In this document: one piece after another, positions 47,021 through 59,129 of the stretch
Layout of the letters: every line of letters begins with the position of its first letter
Numbering within the stretch: position 1 is the stretch's first letter
NCBI GenBank assembly: GCA_027943335.1
Contig: BSBK01008409.1
Coordinates: 372,001-436,000, forward strand
Source of the DNA: Chamaecyparis obtusa
Taxonomy: Eukaryota; Streptophyta; Pinopsida; Cupressales; Cupressaceae
Direction: 5' to 3'
Length of the DNA: 64,000 nucleotides
Made by a program: the position numbers and the translations under genes
The notes under the pieces: generated by a model
Databases searched by the model: none
What the model was told of the DNA's origin: nothing
The model's input: only the letters and a program-made list of their open reading frames with translations

Positions 47021-48837
47021 GGCTGATGTTGATGTCTTGACCTTATAATTAGTTCAGTCATTTTTGGCTCACCTCCTTAATTTGAAAAATAAAATATTGA
47101 AATTCTCTATTATATTGCATTCACATAACACAAAGACATTTCAATATTTGTCACAATACAATTCGGCAATGAGTTGCTTTCCATTGTTTGTACCTATTTC
47201 AATTGAAATTCATCGCAATTTTAAATTCTATTCGACTCATAATTAAATTTATTTTATAATTAATTATAAGGGCTGATGATGCTAAAACTAAATCTTTATA
47301 CCTACACGTGGAACTTGAGTTCCAATTTTACTTTTGAGAATATATATTTCCATATGTGCAATAATATTTTATAATTTAGAATTCTATCTCCTTTTATATT
47401 TTGAGAAAAATAAATAATTTATTTATAAGTTTAAAGGTCAAAACTTCTGTATGTCTAAGATCTAGATAAATAGATAAAATCCAATAGCATCTCAAGTTGT
47501 TGTCAAGAGTAAAATGCTGGCAGTTAGAATTTTATCTTTCACACATGATACAAGAGTTTTAATTCAAGACTCACTAATTGTAGGCAATTTGCTACTATGT
47601 AATAATTTTCTTCAACAAAGAAACTTGTCTTGATTATACTCTTTGTATTTTGTTGAATGATTTCACTATCTTAAATTGTAAAATAAATAAAAAATTAAAA
47701 TAACAAAAAACATACATTCATAGGATGAAATTACTAACCAATTTATGATATAATTTAATGTTACATCCAATTCAAGTATTTATTAGTCTCTCCATAAGAA
47801 CAAACAAAAAATGCTAGCTATAATTAACAAAGTATTATCACAAGAACTTTTGCTAATTTGAGTTTCAAACTACTACATATTATAACAACCAAAAATTTCA
47901 TATCCTATGAAGGGATGACCATAGTGAATTGGATGATTATATCAAGAAAAACAAAACGAAAATTAATGTAAATTCTACATTGAATTTCTTAATGTCATGG
48001 ATAAGATTTTGTCGTGATTCTGATAATTATACGATTAAAAATAGAGACAAATGAATATTAATATTTGCATCTAATTGTCTACTATTATCGATAATATTTT
48101 GTACATCTTTTCTAAACCTAACAATGTTGAACCTCTCATATCTTGTAATAAATATTTATTGACTTATACATATTTATTTTATTTTATTTTGGATTTGGAT
48201 AAGTATTCATTTGTTTTGAATTTATAATCAACTTTTACCAAATTTAATTTTACTTCATTAATTTATATCAATCTTTTCTATGCCTTATTCTAACATGGTT
48301 GCAATGAATATTATTTGACTTTTAGGTATTGAGAATCTAGAATTGATTTATTTTGGGTGTAAGAATATTTATTTGATTTGATTTTGGGTATGGTTATATT
48401 GTTTGTCATATTTAATGTGCACATTGATTCATATGAAGTATACAATAAGATGCTAAATTTTAATAATAAACTACATTCTTTTCAACATTACAAACTATAT
48501 TCATGATAAAATAAAATAAAATGACTGATTTGTAGTTGACAAAAGTACTTAAATAATTTACATATTTAATATTAAAGTATTTTCCATGCTAAGTAGTAAT
48601 AAAAGGTCCATAAATTACACTCTACAAGTAATTTATTTCCTCTGAACAACTATTACATATAATACCTAAAATGAAAGTTGGGTTTATTTTGAAGATTAGT
48701 CATAAAATGTTAACTCAATAATTGTACCTCTTTTCTAAATAAAATTTTCCTAAAAGTTATGTAACCTTAAAAATTTATTTTTATGCTTAGATTTATAGTT
48801 AGAGTAATATATAAAATTAATTATATATTCACATCAC
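47021..48837. other. AT-rich DNA, no gene seen
   Basis: Very AT-rich and without recognised features. It lies between the two copies of the dispersed repeat. Confidence 0.5.
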
Positions 48838-48957
48838 CCATAATAATAGTTACCTAAAGTATACTAATTGTTAGAGAAGAATTTAGTAAGAAGAAACCCA
48901 TAATAATAGTTACCTAAGCTATACTAATTGTAAGAGAGGAATTTAGTAAGAAGAAAC
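48838..48957 (+). repeat. 60-bp tandem duplication
   Basis: Two units of exactly 60 bp (CCCATAATAATAGTTACCTA...) differ at only a handful of bases. A looser relation between about 49040 and 49270 (TACCTAGTATCA ... GGAATAATTTT) suggests further old duplication in this stretch. Confidence 0.88.
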
Positions 48958-49674
48958 CTTAATTAAAATTTTGTGGATTTAAAACTACCTAATGTGATTG
49001 TAGGGAAGGGAACCATTAAATAAAATATAATAGAAACTATTAGTGGACCAAGAAATACCTAGTATCAAGGGAGGAAAATAAAAGAAAAAATATTTTGAAT
49101 TGACATGGAATAATTTTGCATGGTGACAAGTACATGCAAGGAAAAAATAAAATTAGAAAAGAAAATTTGGTGGACTAAGAGCTACCTAGTATCAGTGGAG
49201 GGAAAGTTTCCCTACATACTTTAAAGAGAAAAAAAAATGAAAATTATCTATTAATAATTAAGATATGAAATAATTTTGAATGGTGACAATTGGATGTAAA
49301 GACAAAAGTCTCTTTATGCAAGACGTGTTATAATATGATATAATTTAAGTTGGGTAAACATCACCATCCTTTTTGACAAATGTCATTATTAAACTTTATA
49401 AGTGTTTATATCAAAATTATTATCCTCGTTACAAATATTATCTTTTATAATCTTAATATTTTTTTATATTAATTCTAGTCATGATGTTATAAGAAAATTA
49501 CTTTATTTAATGTCTTTGAAAAAAGATAATATAATATATATTGTAAAAGTTCAAGAATAGAAAATTTTGATAGTACATTATACTCCCATTTAATAAATGA
49601 TATATTATAAATCTTTATTGTAATCCCATGTGAGATTATTTTACAATATTTGAGGAACTAATAACCTCACTTAT
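48958..49674. other. AT-rich DNA, no gene seen
   Basis: No recognised feature beyond the loose repeats near 49040-49270. Confidence 0.45.
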
Positions 49675-51547
49675 TTCTTAGTCAAATATATTTTCCTTGT
49701 CATCAAGTTCCTATTGATTCTTTATTCCCCCTTTATATTTATATCTCTTTGCACTGTTCGGACTTTTCTTCTTCAATCTCCATCCTTTCAATTTCCTCTA
49801 AAGTTTTAGTTGTTTTTTTTCCTCCTTTCCTTTAAGGTGTTGTTCTTGCTTCTATTTACTTGATCATTTTTCTTGTTTTGTAATTTTTGAAGTTGTGTTT
49901 TTTCAAGGTTCTCAAGCACTCGATATATGTCCATCAAAGGTGAAGATTTACTATTACCCACTATAAGGAAGTTATGTAGTGGAACAACTTCCTACATTAA
50001 CCTTAAGGAGAGAGTAATGTAAAAAAAATCTTAGGTATTTTCAACAATTACAAAAATTTAACAAAAAACATAAATAACATGAATACCATAACACAGATTT
50101 ACGTGGAAAAACCCTTTTGGGAGAAAAACCCCAAACTCCAAAAAATGACTAATATAATTCAAAAATTAATAACAGATTACAATATACTTGCAGAGCAAGC
50201 TTCTCATAGGAGTATCACCAATGGAGATCCAAAGGTGTCTCAACAATTAACAAACTCTTATAATACATTAAAATGCCTCTCACATGCCTAATATATAGCA
50301 GATAAAAACATAAAATTGTCAAATGGTATTACAAAAGCATGGGCTAAAACCACCCATAAAATGCACACAAAATATCTACCACTAGGCCTCTGACTTAATG
50401 GGAAATGGTCAAGATTCACAATGACAAATCATATATGAATTTTTTTTTTTGGGGTATTGCCCTTGAAAATCCCCACTAGGGTGTGCAAGGGGGGTACCCC
50501 CACTGGGGCATGCAAGGGGGGTACCATTCCCTTGCAACTCCTTGCACTCATGTATCAATAGTTACCCTTTTAATTATTGCAACAATGAGACACCACTTTC
50601 TCAACACCTACAAAGGATAATAATTCTAACATGTCCAAAAGTATGTGTATTGTGCAATCTTTGTATTAGAAGCTTTAAGAACTTGGACAATGTGATATAC
50701 CTACAAAGTAATAGATTGCCTCATAAAATTGGACTAAGAGATTGTATGGAAAGAATCATATCATTTCTAAATTAAATCTAGATTCCAAGGTGCATGATAG
50801 CTTCTTCCAAATATCGTGGCTAGCTTACATGTATAGGTGAACTAAAGCTATGGTTAATATCAATAGGCTTTGATGTCTATACAGCTTGAGTGGGTGAGCA
50901 CAAACCTTAGGTGCTCCGTTTGGATTTATTTCCTTGGTTAATTGTCATATATGTTCTTGACGCTTCAAATTTCCTTATTCTTTACAGACTTGGACACCAC
51001 CATGTGAGGTGTCCCTCTATTAGATGTGTATCATTTTCCATTTTCTTTTCTTTGTAGTCTCACATTTGAACATCTCCATTTTGAGTTTGTTAGATTATAT
51101 TTTGAAAAATCATAACTCACCTTTATCTACTTGGATGACTTCTCTTGGCCTTATATCTTTGACAAGGGCATTAGATTATAATTGTTAAATTACTACTCTT
51201 GAAAAACCATCTCTAATGTTACTATCTTTAAGGAAAATCTCAAAATCCCTATTTCCAAGTTTTGCTAATTCTTTGGCACTCTCAATAGAACCACACTTCG
51301 TAATCCACATTACCCTTTGTTGTTTGAAGTAAATGTGGAAGGAAGAAAAGATATTCATATCTAAGGGTAAAATCTTATGACTTGTCTAAATGGAAAGCCT
51401 AAAAAATTAACTTTGAACATTCTCATTTGTTTTTTGTCTTTACAATGATACAATTTCCATGACCATCAACTATGAGATGCTTATTATTTGGTCAAACTTC
51501 TTCAAGAATAGATGTAGAAGAAAGTGTTGTAGCTAATTATAAATTCT
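49675..51547 (+). repeat. Long dispersed repeat, copy 2, split by a solo LTR
   Basis: Same sequence as 45980-47020, interrupted at 49962-50606. It stops where the gypsy LTR begins at 51548, so the gypsy element probably landed in this repeat. Confidence 0.7.
49962..50606 (-). mobile_element. Solo LTR, 645 bp, inserted in dispersed repeat copy 2
   Basis: On the - strand it starts TGTTGAGAAAGTGG and ends ACTTCCTTATA (final CA mutated to TA). The flanks are CCCAC (49957-49961) and CCTAC (50607-50611), one mismatch. Copy 1 of the host repeat reads GCCTACAAAGG at this point and lacks the insertion, which confirms it. Inside, ACGTGGAAAAACCC and GGGAGAAAAACCCC are common copia-LTR words, and a 28-bp unit with GCAAGGGGGGTACC is duplicated (about 50480-50535). 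Confidence 0.8.
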
Positions 51548-51960
51548 TGTCAATCAAATGGCAGGGGAGAAAATTTGCTACCCTTAAGATAGAAAAGCCC
51601 CTAGGAGCAAATAGCGCTCTACTAACTCACAAACTAGTGCTTGGTGGGCTAGGGGGATCAATAGAGAGAAATTAACTTTATTTTATACTAAGCTCTATTA
51701 TCAGATTGAATGACATAGCATGATCGAAAAGTAGAACAAGACATTAGTATTTTGATTAGAGAAATGGAAATGGTATGATAGGAGTTTCTTACGCTTAAGA
51801 TGAAAAAGCCTTGACCTTGGATGATAGTGCATGGGGAGGGAGGGGGACGTTTGCATGTTGCTTTGTCATCTATACGAATAGAGGATAAAAAACTAGAGAA
51901 TGATCACCAAAATATGCTCCCACTCCTCAAACATGTCCGCCACCTACACACACTGAGACA
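51548..51960 (-). repeat. Gypsy 3' LTR (left copy, about 413 bp)
   Basis: Aligns with 59987-60391. On the + strand both begin TGTCA, pass through GGGRAGAAAATTT and ATAGAGAGAAATWARCTTTATT, and end CACACACT(G/A)AGACA. Confidence 0.7.
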
Positions 51961-52955
51961 AAGAAAATTATTGTGATTGTATAGGAGTTTGCCTCAATCA
52001 AACCCCTGTTTTGATGTTTCCACCTCCATGGACAACTAGGTAGATAGATTGGATAAAATATTGTGTAATAGAAACAATCCTCGCTTTGGAGGAAAATCGA
52101 TTTTACTAAAGATAAAGATAAATGGTATGATTGATATAATAGATAAACCTATACAAACACAATTAACACTAAGATTATGAGATCATGTAAAAGACAAGAG
52201 AGTATTACATAACTATGGTCTTTGCCTTGAGAAGGTATGCATAAGCATGCATGAGAGAAGCTTAATTGTTGTCCTGTTTGAGTAGATTTTGATTGAGCTT
52301 CACTTGACTGATAGAGAAGAGGAGAGAGCCTTTGATCCAATAACCAAAGAGCCATCAAAATGAAGGAGAGATTTTTTGTTGGAATGGGCAAGAATTGCCA
52401 TTTTGGATGCCTTTGCATGAAGGGAAATGCTTTAAAAAGGTCGATGCAAAATATGCCCATTTTGAAATTGGAATCTTTGTCATACATTTGCACATCATGT
52501 AGATGCTTGTGCACTGCACTTCCTTCTGGCCCAGTTGATCCCAAATTTGACCTATACACTACAAACACTTCATTTTTGCAATCCATGAAGTCAAAGTTGA
52601 AAAATCTTGATCATGAATTTTGTCATAAATACACTAGGCTCAAAAAAGTGTAATAAATGCACTAGATACAATTTTTGACATTATTATTTACCCCCACTCA
52701 GTGAGTTGATCATCTACAGTGGTTAGCTATGCTAAAGTAGCCTAAAGATTAAAAAAATGAATTCATGAAGTGCATTAAATACATTGATTAACTCAAAAAA
52801 GGATATTGTAGAGGTTACAAAGGTCAAGTAGGTGAACACCCATGATGCCCCCAAGTGTTCAGTGATAAATTATAACATTTGGTATGAAAGTCAGGGTACC
52901 GCAAAATTATAATGTTGTTATGGCCAAAAATTGAAAGAAGCTACTTCAACAAGAA
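51961..52955. other. Non-coding 3' part of the gypsy element
   Basis: No domain seen. The overlapping opposite-strand frames at 52149-52586 and 52360-52653 are long for this window but match nothing I know. Confidence 0.4.
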
Positions 52956-53227
52956 GAATGCTTAAAAAAACGTGGTCAAAAGAAAAAAAAGTTAATAAAA
53001 TGCTAGTATATGTCCCCTCATGTTTTTTCTCACATTTTTCAACAAAAGGAGTGCTTAAGAAAATATTAGTGAGTCAAAAGGAAAAACGTTAATAAAATGC
53101 AAGTATATGTCCCCTTGTGCTTTTTCTCCGCATTTTTCACCAAGTGAAATGCTTAAGAAAGTGTTAGTGGGTCAAAAGGATAAAATGCAAGTCTATGTCC
53201 CCTCATGTTTTTTCTCACATTTTGGAT
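52956..53227 (+). repeat. Tandem repeat of about 99 bp, three copies
   Basis: Units run GCTTAAGAAARTRTTAGTGR ... AATGCWAGTATATGTCCCCT ... TTTTTCTCACATTTTTCA. It lies in the gypsy element between pol and 3' LTR, where Tat-like elements often carry tandem arrays (family knowledge). The third copy is shortened by about 14 bp. Confidence 0.8.
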
Positions 53228-53693
53228 GAGGTAGGTCAGTTTTCCCAGCTTGTCACCTTTTGATTTTTTCCCTTATTTTGAGTAGGAAAAACCTTAGCTA
53301 CATCAGTGTCGTCAAGGCGCACATATATTCTTGGGTCACATGGGGGACAAAGTTGTACTAACGTCTCAGACCTTGTTGGCGTCTAGGACCTGCACTGGCA
53401 TCACTCAGCCACACGTTCGTCCTCTGGAAAAACCTGCAAAGAATGAGGGATACAAAGATAAAGTAGGATTTGATATAGTAGACTACCTAATTTGATTAAT
53501 ATAGTTGGGATTTTTGCAGGTTCTTCTAGAGGCATGAGAGCACACCAAATATCATTTGCTAGCACTTATTCTACATCATGCAGGCCTCTAGTGAGTTTAC
53601 ACGTCTACATTATTAGCCAAGCTCTAGCATAGATCAAGCAAGATGTCTAGCTTTAGGGTCCCCATGTTAGATGCCTAGCAAATGCATCAATCT

Positions 53694-53965
53694 ATGAGGA
53701 GGCACACTCAGTTGTTTGAGCCATTAGCATGGCTCTGGACAGTGTACGAGGAGATCTCGGTGGGCTTGGTTCAGGAGAGGGCCCAACTGAGCACAGTGAT
53801 GGGCCAAAGGGGAGCTGTTGAACTTCGTGTCATCCTCATGGAGAGAGACTAGGTAGTGATGCAGAGCCATGTGCTGACACTGTAGGGCCAGAGGCATGTC
53901 GATGTTGATGACCTACAGAGGCATGTTCTGCTCTATTGTACAGACATTTTCAATATAGATCTATG
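53694..53965 (+). pseudogene. Opposite-strand reading frame in the gypsy 3' region
   Basis: On the + strand, against the pol direction, a frame starts MRRHTQLFEPLAWLWTVYEE and runs about 90 codons, interrupted by TAG at 53850 and TAG at 53883. The composition is helical with regular hydrophobic spacing (QERAQLSTVMGQRG, DVDDLQRHVLL). An antisense frame between integrase and 3' LTR is known in Tat-clade elements such as Grande and RIRE2. I infer the same here. A splice-acceptor-like TTTTTGCAG stands upstream at about 53512-53520. No domain can be named. Confidence 0.5.
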
Positions 53966-54375
53966 CATTATTGTAGAGGTGATGGTGTATAACATTCTTT
54001 TTGATAGATACAACCGTAGACACATATTGACATCACGTAGTGATATGACACATGAACATTGACACTGATTATATTGATATATATGGCTGATGTTTTGAGT
54101 CAACCATTGATTGTGTTTTTGGTATATGCATTTGATTTCATCTATGTTATAGAAGCTTGATGATGTACAGCTAGATTAGAAGCTAACACGGTTTAATTTA
54201 ACATATGTTGTATGCATGCTTAGTTAAATGCGATGATGATCTAATTTTATGAGATGATATAGATGGACATAAAACTAAATATGTTTAATCTAAAGTAGTG
54301 AAACACACATGTATGTAACTTCTAATTAAAACAATTAACCATACATATGTGTACATCAGAACACAATAAAAAGGA

Positions 54376-55560
54376 CTAATATGTTGATGAAGAAGTGTCA
54401 TAGTATAATGGACTTAATATCTTATGGAACATTAAGTATTGTACATGTGACTCAGAATGTTTTTGTGTATAATATTGACGAAGGTGCATGACGTTTACAA
54501 GTTCTTTCATTGGTTTACCCTCTATCTCGGACAGACCATAATCACTAGAACCATACTCAAAGGTGACTAGGTAAACCAATTGGGGTTGAACATTCCCTTT
54601 TGGTCAGGCAACACATTTCAATTCCTCTGATCCTCAAAGAAAATGAGTTTGCCTATATTGAAAGTGCGAGAAAGAACACCTTCATTATATTGTCGTGATA
54701 AAGACTTTTGATGGGTATGAAGATAATTAAGGGCCTCTAACTGGCATTTATTAAGAAACTCCATTTGATAGAGGTGATTAGCATGGTGAGCATCATCATT
54801 AATTAAATCCTTAAGGAAAACTCTCAAGGAAATAATTCCCAACTCTAGGGGCATGATAGCATGAAGTAGTACCAATAGCCGTAAGAATAATTTTGCAATA
54901 GGGCCATAATGCATAGACTAATTGGACTTTCCAATCCTTACTTTTCTTATTAATTGTCTTACACAAAATATGATCAATGGTCTTATTTGAATCTTCAACT
55001 TGATCATTGAATTAGAGATAGTAAGGTGAAGAAAAGCAATGTTGAATATTAATTTTCTCAAGGAATTGCTTCACCTCATTATTCTCAAATAAAGTATGAT
55101 TGTTTGAGACAAGGGTGGAGGGTAATCCAAAACATGAAATTGTGTTGTTCAGAAGAAAGCTATATGTTGCTTAAACTATAGTGGACCTTAGTGGAATAGC
55201 CTTGACCCACTTTGAAGTAGTTAGTCTAGTGGTTATTATAAAGGTTTTTCCTTTATAAGAAGGGGGAGATAGCCTCTCGATCATATCAAGACTCCAAGTT
55301 TGAAATGGCCAAGGAGAGGCTTGGGCACAAAGTTCCTATGTAAGAGCTTGGATAAGGTTGCTATGTTGTTAACACTAAGGATATTTCTTGACAAAGGAAA
55401 ATGAATCTTGTTCCATTGTTTATCCAATAATATCACATATGAATCAAATCACACACCAAGGATTTACCACCAAAGTGTCCACCCCTAGCGCTTGAATGAG
55501 CTTCTTGGAGGGCAAGGGGGTATCTTTGTCTTGGTAAGACACTAAAGGAGCATATCATTG
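54376..55560 (-). pseudogene. Gypsy integrase remnant
   Basis: Read on the - strand: FGLPSTLVSNNHTLFENN and INIQHCFSSPYY (integrase core near 55150-55030), then NKTIDHILCKTINKKSKDW, then LRVFLKDLINDDAHHAN, HTHQKSLSRQYN and SEIEGKPMKELVNVMHLRQYY (C-terminal part to 54376). The block order is that of plant gypsy integrases. Frame segments are separated by stops and shifts, so no active enzyme is possible. Confidence 0.85.
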
Positions 55561-56187
55561 CAACATTTTTTTATGAAGGATATTAGAAATGATAATGTAT
55601 TGAGTTGAAACTTTTTGAACCAACATGTGGGTGTTCTTACTATCATCGTCATGAAAATCTCTAGATTTTAGATAGTTATAGATGTGAGAAAACCGTTCTC
55701 CTAAGTCTATGTAAGAACACACAAGACTATTGAGTTCAATTTTGTCAGGAATGATAAGGCAGTGGAGAACTTGCACCACAAAGTGATACATATCTTCGTT
55801 AAAGTCCATGCACACAAGGGATGCTACACTTTCCATTGCATGTACATGACAATTCTCTTTCTTGGAGATATTGTCAATGGTATAGGAAGAGAATAAACTA
55901 AGAAAAGTCAAGGCCAAATCTTGATCCTAAGATAACTTAGACTACTTAGCATGATATGCTCCCATGATTTGATTTATGATGAGATTAAAATCACCATGAA
56001 TGTAAATATATGTAACTCTAGAAACAATCGCAACACATAAGCCAAAAATGAGGGATTCATGCTCAGTGATGTTGTTCCTGCAATAGAATTCAAGTTGAAA
56101 GGAAAAAGGAACTGGTTGTCCTCTATGTGAGATTAAGATCACACCTGCACTATAACCAATATGATACCATGATCCATTGATGTACAT
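55561..56187 (-). pseudogene. Gypsy RNase H remnant with first catalytic Asp changed
   Basis: The - strand shows MYINGSWYHIGYSAGVILIS, then PVPFSFQLEFYC, NNITEHESLIFGL and HGDFNLIINQIMGAYHAK, the RVT_3-type RNase H pattern. The first motif is normally [FY].DGS, so INGS has Asp replaced by Asn (a single G-to-A change). Glu and second Asp positions (ESLI, HGD) remain. Confidence 0.85.
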
Positions 56188-56693
56188 TTCCTATATAAGC
56201 TCATGGTTGATAGTAAACAAATTCTCATTTGGCAATAGATCTAGAGTAGGGAGTGTTTTAGGTGAGGGAGCTTACCCTTGTTGATCGGAAACAACTTGGC
56301 CCTTATTGACTTTTGAGTTATAAATTTAAGGTAAAACTTAGAAAGAAACATCACCAATTTTGTTAACCTACTACAATGTTTGGCCCTATAAAAAAGGACC
56401 TTACTAAGATTGATTCTCAAAATCTCCCACGCTTTTGCATGGAGGAGATAATGTCTTAGCTTCTATGTTGCAAAGACATGAGCAAGACATTTATTCTCCA
56501 TGCTAGAGTATAATCAATGGAAACACAACTAATGTAGTCTAGACTATTATTTCTCTACCATCATCATCATATAGAGCCAACATGGCTGCTAAAGCATTTT
56601 TTTATACTATGATGTGAAGAAGGGTCTAGCTTGCATAGCCATATCAAAATAGGGTGATTGGCCAAATAATCCTTGATAACAACACTCATAATC

Positions 56694-57420
56694 TCATAGC
56701 ATGAACATATCTTTCTTCAACAAACATGTGAATAGAAGGGTACAACCGATTAATTGAGATACAAATCTATGGATTACTTGAATCTTCCCTTGCAAACTAC
56801 ATAGTTGTGAGATGTTCTTAGGTGGAGGCATATTAACAATTGCATTGATCTTATTTATGCCAACTTTTATTTTTTCAATGAGAGACGATAAAACCCAAAA
56901 GCTTACCGACGTCCACACCAAAAACAGACTTAAGGGGGTTTGGTCTCATCCTGTAGAGTCAAACTCTTTAAAAAATAATGCAAAGATTCTTGACATGAGT
57001 TTGAAAAGTGATTGACTTATCTAAGATGTTATCAACATAATCTTATAATCTTGTGAATAAAATCTTGAAAGATAATGACCATCTCATGTTGATAGGTTGT
57101 TACAGAATTCTTCAACCCAAATGACATGACTCCATAATAGAATGTACTCCGCAGGTTCATAAAGGCTATCTTATATATTAATCCTTCAAGTTAATAAGGA
57201 TTTGATTCTAAATTGAGAAGCTATCCATGAATGAGATCAAGGCATGGCTTGCAGTCGAATCCACAATAATATCAATGTTAGGAAGTAAAAAATCATCCTT
57301 AAGAGAAACCTTATTAAGATCATGGAAGTCAATGCAAACACAAATACAACCATCAGGCTTACTCATGACAAAAAAATTGATATCAAAGGAAATTATTTGA
57401 TAGGATGGATAAAATCAAAT
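56694..57420 (-). pseudogene. Gypsy reverse transcriptase remnant with YVDN active site
   Basis: The - strand has KPDGCICVCIDFHDLNK (about 57350-57305, motif A), a broken central part, DYVDNIL (VDN at 57036-57028) and, in another frame, NMPPPKNISQLCSLQGKIQ (about 56820). The active-site box is normally YVDD. The second Asp has become Asn, a G-to-A change that would abolish catalysis. The upstream connector with SWSYEDMPSIDESLVVHNI lies at 57415-57822. Confidence 0.87.
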
Positions 57421-57822
57421 TTTAAAATCTTTCTCTATCTTAGTCTTGACCAACAATGCGACCTTAGGGTTCATCTTACAAATATTTTTCTTAAAACGCT
57501 TAGCATTAGGACATAGGATGATATTATGGACCACTAAAGATTCATCAATACTAGGCATATCCTCATATGACCAAGAAAAAATACTAGAGTAATTATGTAA
57601 GATATTAGAATGTGATTTTGATTCTTCTGAGGAAAGGCACTTTTTAAAATAAATCACCTTATCAGAAGACTTAGAATTCATGTCAATGTAACTAGTATCT
57701 CCTTTAAGGAAAGTTCTACAATCATTAGGATGTGGTGAAGACATGTTTCCATCATCATGACATAGGGAAGCTTCTCCATTAGAACTCATGATGAATTCCC
57801 AAAAATATGCTCGAGCATTCAA
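57415..57822 (-). pseudogene. Gypsy pol connector between protease and RT
   Basis: A 135-codon open stretch on the - strand with HNYSSIFSWSYEDMPSIDES and IEKDFKI, the standard lead-in to RT in plant Tat/Athila-type gypsy elements. It is the longest intact piece of this pol. It is followed directly by the RT remnant. Confidence 0.75.
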
Positions 57823-58495
57823 ATAATAAGGAAATCGCCTCTTGTATTATAAGGAGGAAGATCAAAACAGACACATAGGAATTCCTCAAGATGACATTCA
57901 ACCATGGTTTTTCTTTAGAGGACTTAGTGCAGTATCCCATTATAGTATTGGAGTGACATGGATCAAGCCCTAATGAAATTCTAATACTTTTCTTATTAAG
58001 TATGAAGCCTCTATATTCATTGGATTTATTGATGCATCTAGAAAGAAGATTATACCCTAATCCATAGATAGAGTGTGACCCATGAGAGGTTGAGGCATCA
58101 ATCTAGATGAGATGATCAACATAATAACGTTCACCTAGATTTATAAATTTAAGGCCATCTTTCTTATTGAGGCAAAATAGATCTTAGGAATGTTCAAATA
58201 TACTAGTTGTACCTTGTATTCATTGATATAGGACTTTGTGAAATCCAAATTTCCCCAATTATCACCTTGACATGCATTTAATTCAAACAGAGATGAAGAA
58301 TATGGTAGAGTAGAAGTGCACTTAGGGATTTCTACTTTAGGAGGATCATCCTTTAGTGAGTCCTCTTTGGGAGGACATTTCTTCTAAAGAGATTCTTCTT
58401 TCTAGACAACTTTCTCCTTGACCTCCTAGGGGATACCACAAGAGCAAATGTCAAAAAGTTAGAAGATGTAATAAGGAAATGTAGTTTTGAAAGGT
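57823..58495 (-). other. Decayed pol DNA between protease and RT connector
   Basis: No continuous frame. By position it belongs to the pol spacer of the gypsy element. Confidence 0.45.
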
Positions 58496-58794
58496 CTAGG
58501 TATAATTGAGGCATGACCTTATTACTTCTATTTGGCATAAGTGTAGGGTATCAAGGCCAACCTTAATTGTAGTCACTTCATTGTTAGTAACAAATTTAAA
58601 AATAGCATGAAGATTAGATGAAACCACTCCTAAATCATGAAGCCAAGGTCTACCTAAAAGAATATTATATGGTAAAGGTCGTAACATAATGTATACCAGG
58701 TTTGGAATAGTAACCAATACAATCTTAAGGGACAAGATAAAAATGACCAAATCAACTTTAATGATGTTATCAAAACCATAAATTAATAGGGAAT

Positions 58795-59129
58795 TGTTAC
58801 AAGTAGTGGTTGCCATTGCACCAAAAGATCAACCTGTTAATGCCCGATACAACCACTAGACTTATAGAAGACACAGGAGGTGGTTAAACCATGTCACGAA
58901 TCCTGAAGGGAGTGCTGGAAATTTTTCCAACAATCTCCCCCTCAGCGTTACCCGAGGGGATTCGAACCTATGACCAAGCTCTGATACCACTTGTTACAAG
59001 TAGTGGTTGTTGTTGCACCAAAAGATTGACCTATTAATGCCTGATACAACCACTAAACTTATAGAAGACATAGGAGGTGGTTAAACCATGTCACAAATCC
59101 CGAGGGGAGCGCTGGCCATTTTTCGAATA
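58795..59129 (-). mobile_element. Complete TRIM element, only 335 bp
   Basis: Two 138-bp LTRs (3' LTR 58795-58932, 5' LTR 58992-59129, - strand) flank a 59-bp interior. On the - strand the 5' LTR ends TTGTAACA, then AG, then the primer-binding site TGGTATCAGAGC. The interior ends in a polypurine tract, GAGGGGGAGAT, directly before the TGTTGGAAAAATTTCC start of the 3' LTR. The flanks GGAAT (58790-58794) and GGAAC (59130-59134) differ by one base. About 17 differences between the LTRs by eye. No coding capacity at all. Confidence 0.93.
58957..58968 (-). other. Perfect Pol III B-box word inside the TRIM
   Basis: GGTTCGAATCCC on the - strand satisfies the GGTTCGANTCC B-box consensus and lies 10 bp after the primer-binding site. 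No A-box is evident at tRNA spacing, so promoter activity is only a possibility. Confidence 0.5.

Noticed and set aside
58795..59129. tRNA gene or SINE, because of GGTTCGAATCC and the Met-tRNA complement
   Set aside because: Two equal-length direct repeats, primer site, polypurine tract and a 5-bp target duplication identify an LTR-type TRIM. No tRNA cloverleaf can be formed.
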